Of a stretch of 64,000 bases of DNA, positions 44,842-53,773 are shown one piece after another. Under the pieces are notes generated by a model that was not told where the DNA came from, made no database searches, and saw only the letters and a program-made list of their open reading frames with translations. The number at the start of each line of letters is the position of its first letter. The stretch's first letter is position 1. The stretch spans positions 2,552,820 through 2,616,819 of the forward strand of contig NZ_KI912105.1 of the NCBI RefSeq assembly GCF_000517065.1. The letters run 5' to 3'. The stretch is from Alkaliflexus imshenetskii DSM 15055. GTDB taxonomy: Bacteria; Bacteroidota; Bacteroidia; Bacteroidales; Marinilabiliaceae. Made by a program: the position numbers and the translations under genes.

Positions 44842-46152
44842 TTAGAAAAGTTTTGCACTAAGCGCCTTTAGCGCCTCTTTTTTGTAGTCGGCAGCCACTA
44901 CCAAAGAGATGTTATGGTCGCTGCCACCATAAGAAATCATGTGCAAAGGCACCTCTTTAAGCGCATCAAAAATGCGGTTTGCATATCCTTTGTGCTGTTT
45001 AATCAGGTCGCCTACCACGCATATTATTACCTGGTCGGTTTCCACGTCTACGGTGCCAAATTTCTTCAGGTCGTCAATAATATCGTCCAGATGGCGGTTG
45101 TTGTCGATGGTAACAGAAACACCAACTTCGGAGGTTGTAACCATATCAATGGGCGTTTTGTAGCTTTCGAATATCTCGAATACTTTACGCAGAAAACCAT
45201 ACGCCAACAACATCCTACCCGATTTTATTCGTATGGAGGTGATGCCATCCTTTGCAGCCACGGCGGTGATACGGCCTTTGGTTTCGGTACCTGAGATGCG
45301 GGTGCCGGGTGCCTTGGGATCCATTGTGTTGAGGAGTCTTACCGGAATATTGGCCAGTTTGGCTGGCAACACGCTGGTGGGGTGCAATATTTTTGCACCG
45401 AAATATGCCAGTTCAGCAGCCTCGTCAAACGATAGTTCGGCTATTGATTTGGTGTTTTCCACATAGCGTGGATCATTGTTGTGCATACCGTCGATATCGG
45501 TCCAAATCTGAATCTCTTCGGCATCGATGGCAGCACCAATGAGCGACGCAGAATAGTCGCTGCCTCCACGTTGCAGGTTGTCAATTTCGCCAAATGCATT
45601 TCGGCAAATATAACCCTGTGTGATATAGATATCTTTTTTACCTGTCTCTTCCAGAATGCGTGTCAGGTTCTCGCGTATGTAGCTTGTGTCAGGCTCGTTG
45701 TTTTTATCGATGCGCATGTAATCAAGCGCAGGCAATAGTTCAGATTTAATTCCACACTCCTGAAGATAGAAATTGAACATGCCGGTGGATAAAAGCTCTC
45801 CTTGCGCAAGAATTGTTTTCTCCTCGAAAACGGTAAACACATCTTTGGTGAATGATTTGATGTAGTCAAAATGGTTACGAACCAGCTCGCGGCCTTTATC
45901 TTTATAGTCAGTGGTAGCATAAAGCGCATCAACTTCGCTGTTATACTTGCGCTCCATCTGGCTTATTATCTCATTGGCGCCATCGTTGTTGTTTTTATAG
46001 AGATAATTGGCGATTTCGACAAGGTTGTTTGTAGTGCCGGCCATTGCAGATAAAACCACGATGTTGGTTTTTCCATCCAGAACCAGTTTTGCAACTTCTT
46101 TCATACGGTCGGCAGAACCAACCGATGTTCCGCCAAATTTCATTACTCTCAT
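44842..46152 (-). CDS. lysC: Monofunctional aspartate kinase
   Basis: A 436-residue kinase for the first step of the aspartate family pathway. The N-terminal kinase domain has MKFGGTSVG, the catalytic region ITQGYICRN, and GGSDYSASLIGAAI; two C-terminal ACT domains (about 300-436, with TSEVGVSVTID and ISYGGSDHNISLV) bind the feedback amino acid, probably lysine. It is not fused to homoserine dehydrogenase. The first gene of lysC-lysA. A 183-base leader and an operator-like repeat lie upstream (46322-46391). Confidence 0.96.
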   Translation of the reverse strand: MRVMKFGGTSVGSADRMKEVAKLVLDGKTNIVVLSAMAGTTNNLVEIANYLYKNNNDGANEIISQMERKYNSEVDALYATTDYKDKGRELVRNHFDYIKSFTKDVFTVFEEKTILAQGELLSTGMFNFYLQECGIKSELLPALDYMRIDKNNEPDTSYIRENLTRILEETGKKDIYITQGYICRNAFGEIDNLQRGGSDYSASLIGAAIDAEEIQIWTDIDGMHNNDPRYVENTKSIAELSFDEAAELAYFGAKILHPTSVLPAKLANIPVRLLNTMDPKAPGTRISGTETKGRITAVAAKDGITSIRIKSGRMLLAYGFLRKVFEIFESYKTPIDMVTTSEVGVSVTIDNNRHLDDIIDDLKKFGTVDVETDQVIICVVGDLIKQHKGYANRIFDALKEVPLHMISYGGSDHNISLVVAADYKKEALKALSAKLF

Positions 46153-46463
46153 TTTGACTTAATTTTTAAATGGTCGTTGTGAAAATGATTCGCTTTTGTT
46201 TAAAGAACTGTTTTGTAAACTATTGGTTCATTGGCAGGCATCTATAAAAACAGAAAGGTTGCATACCTCGAAAACCAAAAAGCATCCGGGCGACAGAGGA
46301 TGAATTTCATTTATTCTCCGGCCAATATTGGTTGCAAATTTATAGTAAACAAATCAATTTGGTGAAAAAAAATAATGATTTTCACCAAATTAATTACAGA
46401 TTATATCTGATGGGTGTCTGAAATTTTAATTTTTGATTTAAAAGACAATTTACCACATCTAAA
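46153..46463. other. 311-bp region between manA and lysC
   Basis: Contains the control elements at 46322-46391 and a leader of about 180 bases for lysC. I looked for a lysine riboswitch, with its conserved AGAGG-type core, and did not find one. A small hairpin (CATCC and GGATG around 46285-46305) with a short following T-run is present in the leader. Confidence 0.4.
46322..46391 (-). promoter_or_regulatory. lysC control region: -7 box, palindrome and 13-bp inverted repeat
   Basis: Minus strand -7 box TAAATTTG at 46335-46342. Just downstream, over the expected transcript start, is the perfect 10-bp palindrome CCAATATTGG (46322-46331). Upstream, covering the place where a -33 box should be, is a perfect 13-bp inverted repeat (46356-46368 and 46379-46391, 10-base centre; half site AATTTGGTGAAAA). 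No TTTG is found at the -33 distance, so an activator or repressor site is likely. Confidence 0.55.
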
Positions 46464-47459
46464 TCAGATCACTGGCATGAACGTTTCCAGTATTTTGGTT
46501 TTGCCATTGGGCATAATGGTGATTTGCCTTAAGTCTGCCGGAACCAGTATCGTGTCGCCTATTTTCATGGTTTCATGCAAGTTGTTGCCATAGGTAATGG
46601 TTGCTTCTCCTTCAACACATATAAGAATTACAAATGAATCCAGAGGATAATAATCACGCGCTACAGCGTTCTCCGCTTCGAGCACGTTGGTCTGGAAATA
46701 GGGCGATTTAACTACTTCAACGGCAGTGTTGAGTTGTGGCTTATAGTCCGTGCGATAGTTATCGTACTTTTTGTAGTCAATGGCATCCACGGCCAGTTCG
46801 GTGTGGAGTTCGCGACTGTTTCCGTTGGCATCGCGGCGGTTGAAATCATAAATCCGGTAGGTAATATCCGAAGTTTGTTGAATCTCTGCAATAAGAATAC
46901 CTGCACCTATGGCATGTACGCGTCCGGCAGGCATAAAAAACACATCACCCGAAGCAACCTTATGCTGCGCCAGAATATCTTCCAATGTGTTGTTTTTTAC
47001 GGCTTCTACATAGGTTTCAGGTGTAACTTTCTGATTGAATCCGCTTATAAGTTGGGCACCTTCTTCCGCTTGCATAACATACCACATTTCGGTTTTTCCA
47101 AATGAGCTATGCCTCTCTTCGGCCAGTTTATCGTCCGGATGAACCTGTATTGATAACGCTTCGCGAGCATCTATAAACTTTATGAGCAGTGGAAATTCAG
47201 TGCCAAACTTAGCAAAAACGCGCTCCCCCACCAGATCGCCCATGTAGATTTCAATCAGCTCACTCAGGTTGTTTCCTTTCAGAAAACCGTTTTCAACAAC
47301 TGAAATGTCTCCGTCAACGCCTGACAGCTCCCAGCTTTCACCAATGCCTGATTGTCCGTTAAGGCTTTTGTTTAATACCGTCTCCAGTTTATTTCCGCCC
47401 CATATCCGATCTTTTAGGATTGGCGTAAACTTTAAAGGATAAAGTTGTGTTGATGTCAT
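46464..47459 (-). CDS. manA: Mannose-6-phosphate isomerase, class I
   Basis: A 331-residue cupin-fold zinc enzyme interconverting mannose-6-phosphate and fructose-6-phosphate. Conserved zinc-site segments are IQVHPDD and GRVHAIGAGILIAEIQQTSDITYRIYD. The length fits the short bacterial class I form. A -7 box TACATTTG (minus strand 47505-47512) lies upstream; no -33 box. It supplies or consumes mannose for surface polysaccharide, but no polysaccharide genes are near. Confidence 0.93.
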   Translation of the reverse strand: MTSTQLYPLKFTPILKDRIWGGNKLETVLNKSLNGQSGIGESWELSGVDGDISVVENGFLKGNNLSELIEIYMGDLVGERVFAKFGTEFPLLIKFIDAREALSIQVHPDDKLAEERHSSFGKTEMWYVMQAEEGAQLISGFNQKVTPETYVEAVKNNTLEDILAQHKVASGDVFFMPAGRVHAIGAGILIAEIQQTSDITYRIYDFNRRDANGNSRELHTELAVDAIDYKKYDNYRTDYKPQLNTAVEVVKSPYFQTNVLEAENAVARDYYPLDSFVILICVEGEATITYGNNLHETMKIGDTILVPADLRQITIMPNGKTKILETFMPVI

Positions 47460-47617
47460 TTTTTGTTAGGTGTGTTAATAATTTTTGTTGTGTGTTATGT
47501 GTTGCAAATGTAGGTAAAAGCTAAGGAAAATGCCGGATGAGTTTGATGTGTTTTACAGATAGTTCTGTCAATAATAGGGCATTTACCGAATCTATCGTTA
47601 TTTTTGCAAGAAAAAAA

Positions 47618-48226
47618 GTGATTAAGGAAGCGCGTTTTTTGACGAGCAATCAGAATGCTGCAAAGTGTCCGGCGCCAAATAAACCAGAGTATGCGTTTAT
47701 TGGCCGGTCAAATGTTGGCAAATCATCGCTCATAAATATGTTGTGCCGACGTAAGAGTTTGGCAAAAACATCCTCTACCCCTGGAAAAACTCAACTTATT
47801 AATCATTTTGTGATTGACGATAACTGGTATCTTGTAGATTTACCGGGGTATGGATATGCTAAAATAAGCAAAACCAAACGTGAGGTGTTCGGGAAAATGA
47901 CACTCGATTACCTTACCACACGCACCAATTTGGTCTGTCTGTTCGTTCTCATAGATATCCGGCTTGAGCCGCAGGAGATTGATTTGGCCTTTTTGAGGAA
48001 GATGGCAGAGTTGGAGTTGCCTTTTGTGATGGTATTTACCAAGGCCGATAAACTCAAGAAAGGACAGGTGACCAACATGGTTGAAAAGTATTGCAATCAA
48101 ATGCTGACTGAGTGGGATGAGATGCCAAAGTTTTTTGTAACCTCGTCGGAGAGCGGTGATGGACGTGATGAAATTCTTCATTTTATTAAAGAGTTGAATG
48201 TCATCTGGAAGTCATCAGAAAAATAG
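47618..48226 (+). CDS. engB: Ribosome-biogenesis GTPase EngB/YsxC
   Basis: A 202-residue GTPase for 50S subunit assembly. The G1 loop is GRSNVGKSS, G3 is DLPGYG, G4 is TKAD and G5 is SSES. I chose GTG 47618 (VIKEARFLTSNQ), which matches the usual EngB beginning; the reading frame is open to ATG 47537, which would add 27 atypical residues. A -7 box TATTTTTG at 47599-47606 ends only 11 bases before this GTG, which also argues against the upstream start and suggests a very short leader. Confidence 0.92.
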   Translation: MIKEARFLTSNQNAAKCPAPNKPEYAFIGRSNVGKSSLINMLCRRKSLAKTSSTPGKTQLINHFVIDDNWYLVDLPGYGYAKISKTKREVFGKMTLDYLTTRTNLVCLFVLIDIRLEPQEIDLAFLRKMAELELPFVMVFTKADKLKKGQVTNMVEKYCNQMLTEWDEMPKFFVTSSESGDGRDEILHFIKELNVIWKSSEK

Positions 48227-48419
48227 AGTGTCTTTTATATTGATGTTCTATTGGAGAACCAGATGTTTGTAAGTTAGATTTACGTATCAAGGGCAGCGTT
48301 TTAACCCAATCGTTCATTATTTATTATAAAACCCGCCTGTTTTGTGCCGTAATAGAAATTTATATGGTTGTCAATGTTAATCTCTTGTCATTATTCTCTT
48401 AAGGAATTATGATTTTTGT

Positions 48420-48427
48420 TACCTTTG
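48420..48427 (+). promoter_or_regulatory. -7 promoter box upstream of prs
   Basis: TACCTTTG is a full match to TAnnTTTG, 44 bases before the prs ATG. No TTG was found at the -33 distance. Confidence 0.45.
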
Positions 48428-48471
48428 CAACAACAGCTTAATTTTATAAAAATCTGATAAACAGAAGATTA

Positions 48472-49410
48472 ATGCCACCCAAAGCACCGATTAAGATTTT
48501 CGCCGGAAGTCAAACCCGTTATCTTGCCGAAAAAATCAGCTTATGCTCCGGGCGTGAGTTGGGAAATGTAAACGTGATACATTTCAGCGATGGAGAGTTT
48601 GCCACCGCTTATGAAGAGACCGTTCGAGGTTCGCATGTGTTTCTGATTCAGTCAACATTTCCACCTTCAGATAATCTTTTTGAGCTTCTGATGATGATAG
48701 ATGCTGCCAAAAGAGCTTCGGCATATAAGATAGTGGCTGTAATACCTTATTTTGGTTTTGCCCGTCAGGATAGGAAAGATCAGCCCAGGGTGTCCATTGG
48801 GGCTAAGCTGGTAGCCGACATGTTAAGTACAGCCGGCGTTAGTCGCATCATTACCATGGATTTACACGCCGATCAGATTCAGGGTTTCTTTGATATTCCT
48901 GTTGATCATCTCTATGCGTCAAGCATTTTTGTGCCTCACATCAGGTCTTTGGGGCTTGATGACCTGGTAATTGCATCGCCCGATGTGGGTGGCACCAAAC
49001 GGGCTAACACCTATGCAAAGTTTCTGGAAACGCCCATGGTCATCTGTCACAAATACCGCTCAAAAGCCAATGTGATTGATGAGATGCGTATCATTGGTGA
49101 TGTGGAAGGTAAAAATGTTATCATTTTGGATGACATGATTGATACCGCCGGTACCCTTACCAAAGCTGCAGAGATGATGATGGAGCAAGGAGCCAAAAGT
49201 GTTCGTGCTTTTGCAACCCATCCGGTATTGTCAGGACCAGCCTACGACCGCATCGAAAACTCTGCGCTTACCGAATTGTTTGTGACGGATTCCATTCCAT
49301 TGAAACGAGAGTCGTCAAAAATTAAAGTGCTTAGTGTGGCCCAATTGTTTTCTGACACCATCGATAAGGTGTATAATTATCAGTCGATAAGTACCCAATT
49401 TGTAATTTAA
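48472..49410 (+). CDS. prs: Ribose-phosphate pyrophosphokinase
   Basis: A 312-residue enzyme that makes PRPP from ribose-5-phosphate and ATP, feeding nucleotide, His and Trp synthesis. Visible motifs are the ATP-binding flexible loop (FGFARQDRKDQP), the metal-binding DLHADQIQGFFD, SPDVGG and the PRPP loop VIILDDMIDTAGTL. Family length. No N-terminal signal. The gene is followed by rplY, 105 bp on, with its own -7 box. Confidence 0.96.
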   Translation: MPPKAPIKIFAGSQTRYLAEKISLCSGRELGNVNVIHFSDGEFATAYEETVRGSHVFLIQSTFPPSDNLFELLMMIDAAKRASAYKIVAVIPYFGFARQDRKDQPRVSIGAKLVADMLSTAGVSRIITMDLHADQIQGFFDIPVDHLYASSIFVPHIRSLGLDDLVIASPDVGGTKRANTYAKFLETPMVICHKYRSKANVIDEMRIIGDVEGKNVIILDDMIDTAGTLTKAAEMMMEQGAKSVRAFATHPVLSGPAYDRIENSALTELFVTDSIPLKRESSKIKVLSVAQLFSDTIDKVYNYQSISTQFVI

Positions 49411-49414
49411 TTCA

Positions 49415-49422
49415 TATATTTG
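49415..49422 (+). promoter_or_regulatory. -7 promoter box upstream of rplY
   Basis: TATATTTG is a full consensus match, immediately after the prs stop, about 93 bases before the rplY ATG. A TTTG at 49399-49402 is too close (12 bp) to act as the -33 box. Confidence 0.45.
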
Positions 49423-49515
49423 CGGCCCCGTTTGGGGAAATCGTGTGATGGGAAATTAAGGTTAAAACATCATCCGAAACCTGAATTTTGAGTAGCACAA
49501 CTTAATTTATTAAAC

Positions 49516-50088
49516 ATGCAAAACATTGAAATCAAAGCGGCCAAGCGTGAGAATCTTGGAAAAACCGCTACCAAAGAGTTGCGTAACAATGGCGATGTGC
49601 CTTCCGTATTGTACGGTGGCGATGAAGTAGTTCATTTCTTTGCTTCAGAGAGAGAGTTGAACAAACTCATTTTTACCCCCGAGGTATACATTGTTAAGCT
49701 CAACGTAGATGGAAAAATCTACGATGCAGTTATCAAAGATCTTCAGTTTCATCCGGTGAGCGACAGATTGTTGCATGCTGATTTTCTGCAGATTTCTGAG
49801 GACAAGCCTGTTATTATCGAGATTCCAGTTAAGATGGAAGGTTTAGCCGAAGGTGTTAAGGCGGGTGGTAAACTTCAGTTGGAGCAGCGCAAACTTCGCG
49901 TAAAAGCTTTTGCTAAAGATCTTCCAAATGAGCTGACCGTTAACATTTCAAACCTTGGTCTTGGTAAAAGTATTCAAGTGGGTTCACTTTCATACCCTAA
50001 CCTTGAGCTTTTAAATGCCAAGAACTCTGTGGTAGTATCTGTTAAACTTACTCGTGCTGCTCGTGCTGCAGCGCAGCAGAAAGGTTAA
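49516..50088 (+). CDS. rplY: 50S ribosomal protein L25 (Ctc form)
   Basis: A 190-residue L25 of the longer, two-domain CTC type that binds 5S rRNA. The N-terminal L25 domain contains KRENLGKTATKELR and VIKDLQFHPVSDRLLHADFLQI; the C-terminal TL5/CTC beta domain has IPVKMEGLAEGVKAGGKL. Basic Ala-rich tail. Followed by a strong terminator. Confidence 0.96.
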   Translation: MQNIEIKAAKRENLGKTATKELRNNGDVPSVLYGGDEVVHFFASERELNKLIFTPEVYIVKLNVDGKIYDAVIKDLQFHPVSDRLLHADFLQISEDKPVIIEIPVKMEGLAEGVKAGGKLQLEQRKLRVKAFAKDLPNELTVNISNLGLGKSIQVGSLSYPNLELLNAKNSVVVSVKLTRAARAAAQQKG

Positions 50089-50103
50089 GATATTTTATTT
50101 TTT

Positions 50104-50137
50104 CAAAAACCCCCGTATGTTTATATGGGGGTTTTTG
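50104..50137 (+). terminator. Terminator of rplY
   Basis: A 15-bp stem (50104-50118 and 50123-50137, one G-T wobble) with a GTTT loop; the right arm ends in GGGGGTTTTT. It begins 15 bases after the rplY stop. Confidence 0.88.
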
Positions 50138-50306
50138 TGTCTTATCACCTGGCCTATTTGACGCTTTGATGAGCCAATATGCGCGTTTTTGCTAATACAG
50201 CCAGTGAGAAAGTATCAATAACCTTGTTTATTACTTTGCCATGTGGTGCAGATTGTTAAATATATTCCGGAAGAATACCTCCGTAAAGGATAATGAACCT
50301 GCTGAA

Positions 50307-50870
50307 ATGAAATACCTGATTGCAGGCCTTGGAAATATAGGCTCAGAATATGCCCATACCAGGCATAATGTTGGTTTTGATATTGTTGATGCGCTGGCCA
50401 AGGCCGAAGGTGTACCATTTGAAGACGAACGTTATGGCATGGTAGCGAATTTCCGCCATAAAGGGCGGGTTTTTATTCTTTTAAAGCCTTCTACATATAT
50501 GAATTTGAGTGGAAAGGCCATCAATTACTGGATGAAGAAGGAGAGTGTGCCCATCGAAAACCTGTTGGTGATTGTGGATGATTTGGCACTCCCTTTTGGT
50601 GTACTGCGCCTTAAGGCAAAGGGGAGTGATGCCGGTCACAATGGACTTAAAAATATTCAGGAAACTTTTGGACATAACCAGTACGCACGCTTGCGATTCG
50701 GTATTGGAGATAATTTTCGCAAAGGACATCAGGTGGATTATGTGTTAGGACGATGGGACAGACTCGAAGAGGACACGTTGCCACTACGATTTGATGTGGC
50801 ACATGAAATGATTAAGAGCTTTGCGACCATTGGTACGGCACGTACTATGAACTTGTATAACAATAAATAG
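50307..50870 (+). CDS. pth: Peptidyl-tRNA hydrolase
   Basis: A 187-residue enzyme that frees tRNA from stalled peptidyl-tRNA. Starts [25 protein letters not shown], with the catalytic His in TRHNVG and Asp in [10 protein letters not shown]-like sequence ([10 protein letters not shown]), and [13 protein letters not shown] chose ATG 50307 as the usual start; the frame is open to ATG 50241, which would add 22 residues not typical of the family. Its stop is 8 bp before hslR. Confidence 0.95.
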   Translation: MKYLIAGLGNIGSEYAHTRHNVGFDIVDALAKAEGVPFEDERYGMVANFRHKGRVFILLKPSTYMNLSGKAINYWMKKESVPIENLLVIVDDLALPFGVLRLKAKGSDAGHNGLKNIQETFGHNQYARLRFGIGDNFRKGHQVDYVLGRWDRLEEDTLPLRFDVAHEMIKSFATIGTARTMNLYNNK

Positions 50871-50878
50871 CTCGTTCT

Positions 50879-51280
50879 ATGGAAGCGTCATCAATTGTTC
50901 GAATCGATAAATTTCTGTGGGCAGTACGACTCTTTAAAACCCGAAGTCTGGCCATTGAGGCCTGCAAAAAAGGGAAGGTGATGATGGGCGGATTACCTGT
51001 TAAATCTTCACGGGTGGTTAAAAAAGGCGATGTTGTTGCAATTAAGGAGCCGCCCATTATGCGCCAGTATGAGGTAATAGGGTTGGCCGAAAAGCGGATG
51101 GGCGCAAAGTTGACACCCGATTTCATTAAAGAGGTGACACCTGCTGAGGAGCTGGAAATTCTGAGACTTACGCAGATTGCAAATACCATGAACCGTGGAC
51201 GTGGCTTGGGAAGACCCACCAAAAAGGAAAGGCGCGATTTGGATGGGTTCTTTGATAGTGGTTATGAATCGGACGATTAA
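50879..51280 (+). CDS. hslR: S4-domain RNA-binding protein, Hsp15 family
   Basis: A 133-residue small protein. The S4 domain covers about 7-68 (VRIDKFLWAVRLFKTRSLAIEACKKGKV), followed by a basic helix and the acidic tail. Hsp15 recycles free 50S subunits carrying nascent chains. Position directly after pth (8 bp) fits a shared role in rescuing stalled translation. Confidence 0.93.
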   Translation: MEASSIVRIDKFLWAVRLFKTRSLAIEACKKGKVMMGGLPVKSSRVVKKGDVVAIKEPPIMRQYEVIGLAEKRMGAKLTPDFIKEVTPAEELEILRLTQIANTMNRGRGLGRPTKKERRDLDGFFDSGYESDD

Positions 51281-51314
51281 TGTTCAGTAGATTGTTTTAA
51301 TTGAAGATATTATT

Positions 51315-51863
51315 ATGTATACAGCCAGACAAAAGAAACGCGACAATGTTGCTGAATATGTGCTTTATATGTGGCAGGTTGAGGATTTGATTCGCGCCAA
51401 TGGTTGTGACATGGATCGTATTAAGGCCAATGTTATATCAGGTTATAGTCTTGCCAAATCCGAAATTCAGGAAGTAACAGATTGGTGGGAGAACCTGGTT
51501 GAAATGATGAAGTTGGAGCAAAAGGAGGCTAAGGGGCACTTACAGTTTATTGTAAATACCATCAATGAATTGAATACTTTGCATGGAAGATTGCTTCAAT
51601 CGCCTGCGCACATCTCCTATCATGTGCGTTTTCAGCAAATAGAGTCTTTTCTGAGAGAGCTGGAAGGAGTTACGAACCCAAAGCCGTCCAACGATATAGA
51701 GTTGATGCTCGGCGCTTTGTATAATGTTTTTCTGCTTAAGTTACAGGGTCGTGAGATAAGCATCGGTACATTAAATGCAGTTCAGGAGTTTGGTAAGTTT
51801 TTAGCTTTGCTGGCTCAAAAGTATAGAGAAGACCAACAGGGCAAACTGGACATGGAGATTTAG
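51315..51863 (+). CDS. DUF4924 family protein
   Basis: A 182-residue, mostly helical soluble protein of the Bacteroidota-specific DUF4924 family. Begins MYTARQKKRDNVAEYVLYMWQ and includes NTINELNTLHGRLL and LMLGALYNVFLLKLQGREIS. No catalytic motif is visible and no function is known. It follows hslR by 34 bp. Its stop codon overlaps that of the opposing DCC gene (shared bases 51860-51863). Confidence 0.9.
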   Translation: MYTARQKKRDNVAEYVLYMWQVEDLIRANGCDMDRIKANVISGYSLAKSEIQEVTDWWENLVEMMKLEQKEAKGHLQFIVNTINELNTLHGRLLQSPAHISYHVRFQQIESFLRELEGVTNPKPSNDIELMLGALYNVFLLKLQGREISIGTLNAVQEFGKFLALLAQKYREDQQGKLDMEI

Positions 51864-52249
51864 TGTGTCCCATTTGATGGTGGTATATAACAGATGTCTC
51901 TTTTCCCAAACCATTGATAGCGGTTCTTTGCAATCAGTCGGTAAAGTTTGTTTCGCAGGCCACGCGGCATCATTGCAGCAATTGCCCCTGCAACAGGCAT
52001 CCATCCGCTTAAGGAACGCATCAGATGAATGATTGCATCTGCGCCCTTATATATTTTGCCTTCACATAATAGTATTACTTCGTCGGGCATTAATGCAAGC
52101 ATCTGTTTTTGCAAAATTTCTTGTCCTGCTTGGGACTGGATGGGCACAATACTCAGCGATTTACCTGCCTTTCGTATCACTATGCCTATAAAATTGCTGC
52201 ATAGAACACAATAGCCATCAAAGAGCAAGATTCCTTGTTTGGTGTCCAT
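51860..52249 (-). CDS. DCC family thiol-disulfide oxidoreductase (DUF393)
   Basis: A 129-residue thioredoxin-like protein. The family signature DxxCxxC is FDGYCVLCS near the N-terminus, followed by VPIQSQAG and the C-terminal YRLIAKNRYQWFGK, which is typical of DUF393. Likely a cytoplasmic or membrane-associated oxidoreductase. It is a lone gene, converging with DUF4924 with a 4-base overlap of the 3' ends. No promoter was identified. Confidence 0.9.
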   Translation of the reverse strand: MDTKQGILLFDGYCVLCSNFIGIVIRKAGKSLSIVPIQSQAGQEILQKQMLALMPDEVILLCEGKIYKGADAIIHLMRSLSGWMPVAGAIAAMMPRGLRNKLYRLIAKNRYQWFGKRDICYIPPSNGTH

Positions 52250-52317
52250 ATTTTACAATGTATTGTCTGGTAACTAACATGTAACTCTGAATTCTGTTCG
52301 TGTTAACCGAAAAAAGA

Positions 52318-52350
52318 AAAGCAGTCTCCTTACGTTAAAGGGACTGCTTT
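52318..52350 (-). terminator. Terminator of the first OmpA-family gene
   Basis: A 9-bp stem (52318-52326 and 52342-52350), extended by two more pairs after a bulge, with T-rich sequence following on the minus strand. It starts 24 bases after the stop of the gene at 52374. Confidence 0.75.
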
Positions 52351-52373
52351 CCATTTTGGGTAAAAAGAAAAGA

Positions 52374-53657
52374 TTATTCTCTGAAAACCATATCTACCCT
52401 TCGGTTGGCCATTCGCCTGATTTGTGAGGTCGACAGTTCAGAACCAACAAATGCATCGGAACTTCCTCTGGGAAAAATACGGATTGCATTGGGGTTTGCT
52501 CCCAAATCGTTTACCAGATAGTCAAGCACTTTTTCGCACTGAGCCCGGCTTGTATCATAGTGATCCCCCTTGTCTTCGGGGTCAACGTAACCATACAGTT
52601 GCAATTCTTTTTCGGGATTGTGTTTCATGAGCACCGCTATTTCGGCCATCAAAATTTGATCTTCTATGCTGAAGGATATCTCTGTATTGGGTTTGAAAAA
52701 CAGAGATTTGATGTAAACTGTCTCGTAAATTGTTGTCAATGTGTTTTGTATCACAACGGAGTCTCTACCCATTGGTGGTTGGGAGGCGAGTTTTTGAATT
52801 TCGTCTTCCATCCGTTGAATCTCCTCTCTTAGCATATCTTTACGCGGCCGTCCCAGAAGATTCATCCCCAGGCCTCTGAAAGTCCAGCGCATGTGCGGCT
52901 TGTCTTTTTTACCTATTTTATAACTGAGGTTCACCGTGGTATAAAAGTAACGGTCATTAGTTGAACCAGTAAGGATGTTGTCAAGATGATCGGTAGTGGT
53001 TAGGCGCATTGTTGTTTCCACTCCAGCATCAAAATGCTCGTTTATGCGGTAGAGTACACCTCCTCCAACAGGCACCACAATGTCTCGTTTTCTTTTAACT
53101 TCTTCTTCAGGACTATACCTGTCGTAGCCGGTTACCATGAAGTGATTTGGCAGGTTAAATTCCGTGCCAGACACAAAATCACCCGTTTCTTTGAATTTGA
53201 GTGCGCTGCGATAATAGTTTGCTCCGGCTCCTGCTTTAATATAGAAGTTCCAAACATGGTTTACAGGCCCTGGTCTGGCACCAAGCTGATTGATATATAA
53301 TACGGCATTCAGGCTGATATCTCTAAAGTCTCCTTCAAAAAAGTACTTGTCCTTTTCACCATACATCTCGCTGAACATATATTGCAAATCAATGGCCAGC
53401 GGTGGCACCAGTTGTTTGCTCAGGATGATGGTAGGGCCAAAATTCCAGTTGCTTTTTGGGAAAAAGGAGTAGTCACTGATATCGGTGTGCATAATTACCG
53501 GGCCATAACCAGCGGTAAGTGCCCATGAGTTAAATCTCTTTTCAACAGAATAACGCATCTTCTCGCTGATGTCCCGAGTATCGGTCAGCCTGATTTGAGC
53601 CGTTAGCTGGCCTAAACAAATAATAAAAAAGAGGTAGCAGAATATGGTTCTCTTCAT
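52374..53657 (-). CDS. OmpA-family outer-membrane protein (paralogue 1)
   Basis: A 427-residue protein with signal peptide (about 1-20, cleavage before QIRLTD). The first 260 residues look like a beta barrel, with repeated aromatic strands such as WALTAGYGPVIMHTDISDY, and ending YTTVNLSYKIGKKDKP. A coiled linker (REEIQRMEDEIQKL) precedes the OmpA peptidoglycan-binding domain (about 320-427, ELQLYGYVDPEDKGDHYDTSR and RMANRRVDMVF). The Asp and Arg that bind diaminopimelate seem placed as in OmpA. It shares its domain layout with the next gene upstream (53774-55141), so the pair arose by duplication. Confidence 0.88.
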   Translation of the reverse strand: MKRTIFCYLFFIICLGQLTAQIRLTDTRDISEKMRYSVEKRFNSWALTAGYGPVIMHTDISDYSFFPKSNWNFGPTIILSKQLVPPLAIDLQYMFSEMYGEKDKYFFEGDFRDISLNAVLYINQLGARPGPVNHVWNFYIKAGAGANYYRSALKFKETGDFVSGTEFNLPNHFMVTGYDRYSPEEEVKRKRDIVVPVGGGVLYRINEHFDAGVETTMRLTTTDHLDNILTGSTNDRYFYTTVNLSYKIGKKDKPHMRWTFRGLGMNLLGRPRKDMLREEIQRMEDEIQKLASQPPMGRDSVVIQNTLTTIYETVYIKSLFFKPNTEISFSIEDQILMAEIAVLMKHNPEKELQLYGYVDPEDKGDHYDTSRAQCEKVLDYLVNDLGANPNAIRIFPRGSSDAFVGSELSTSQIRRMANRRVDMVFRE

Positions 53658-53773
53658 CTGTTTTTAGTTTGGTCGTGTCCGGGTTCTCTTTAATCAATGT
53701 TCCTGATTTCTGAAAAAACCTGCCTTGTTATGGGAGGTTGATTCAGATGTGGGTCATGGCGATTGCCTGGATT

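Noticed and set aside
46242-46310. A 22-codon frame on the minus strand in the lysC leader, starting MKFILCRPDAF
   Set aside because: It looks like a leader peptide by place, but it is not rich in Lys or Thr codons and is not followed by a terminator/antiterminator pair. Kept out of the feature list.
46153-46335. Possible lysine riboswitch in the lysC leader
   Set aside because: I did not find the conserved lysine riboswitch core or its multi-helix junction in 180 bases; a covariance search would be decisive.
50241-50306. N-terminal extension of pth from ATG 50241
   Set aside because: The extra 22 residues do not look like the family; [12 protein letters not shown] is the standard start.
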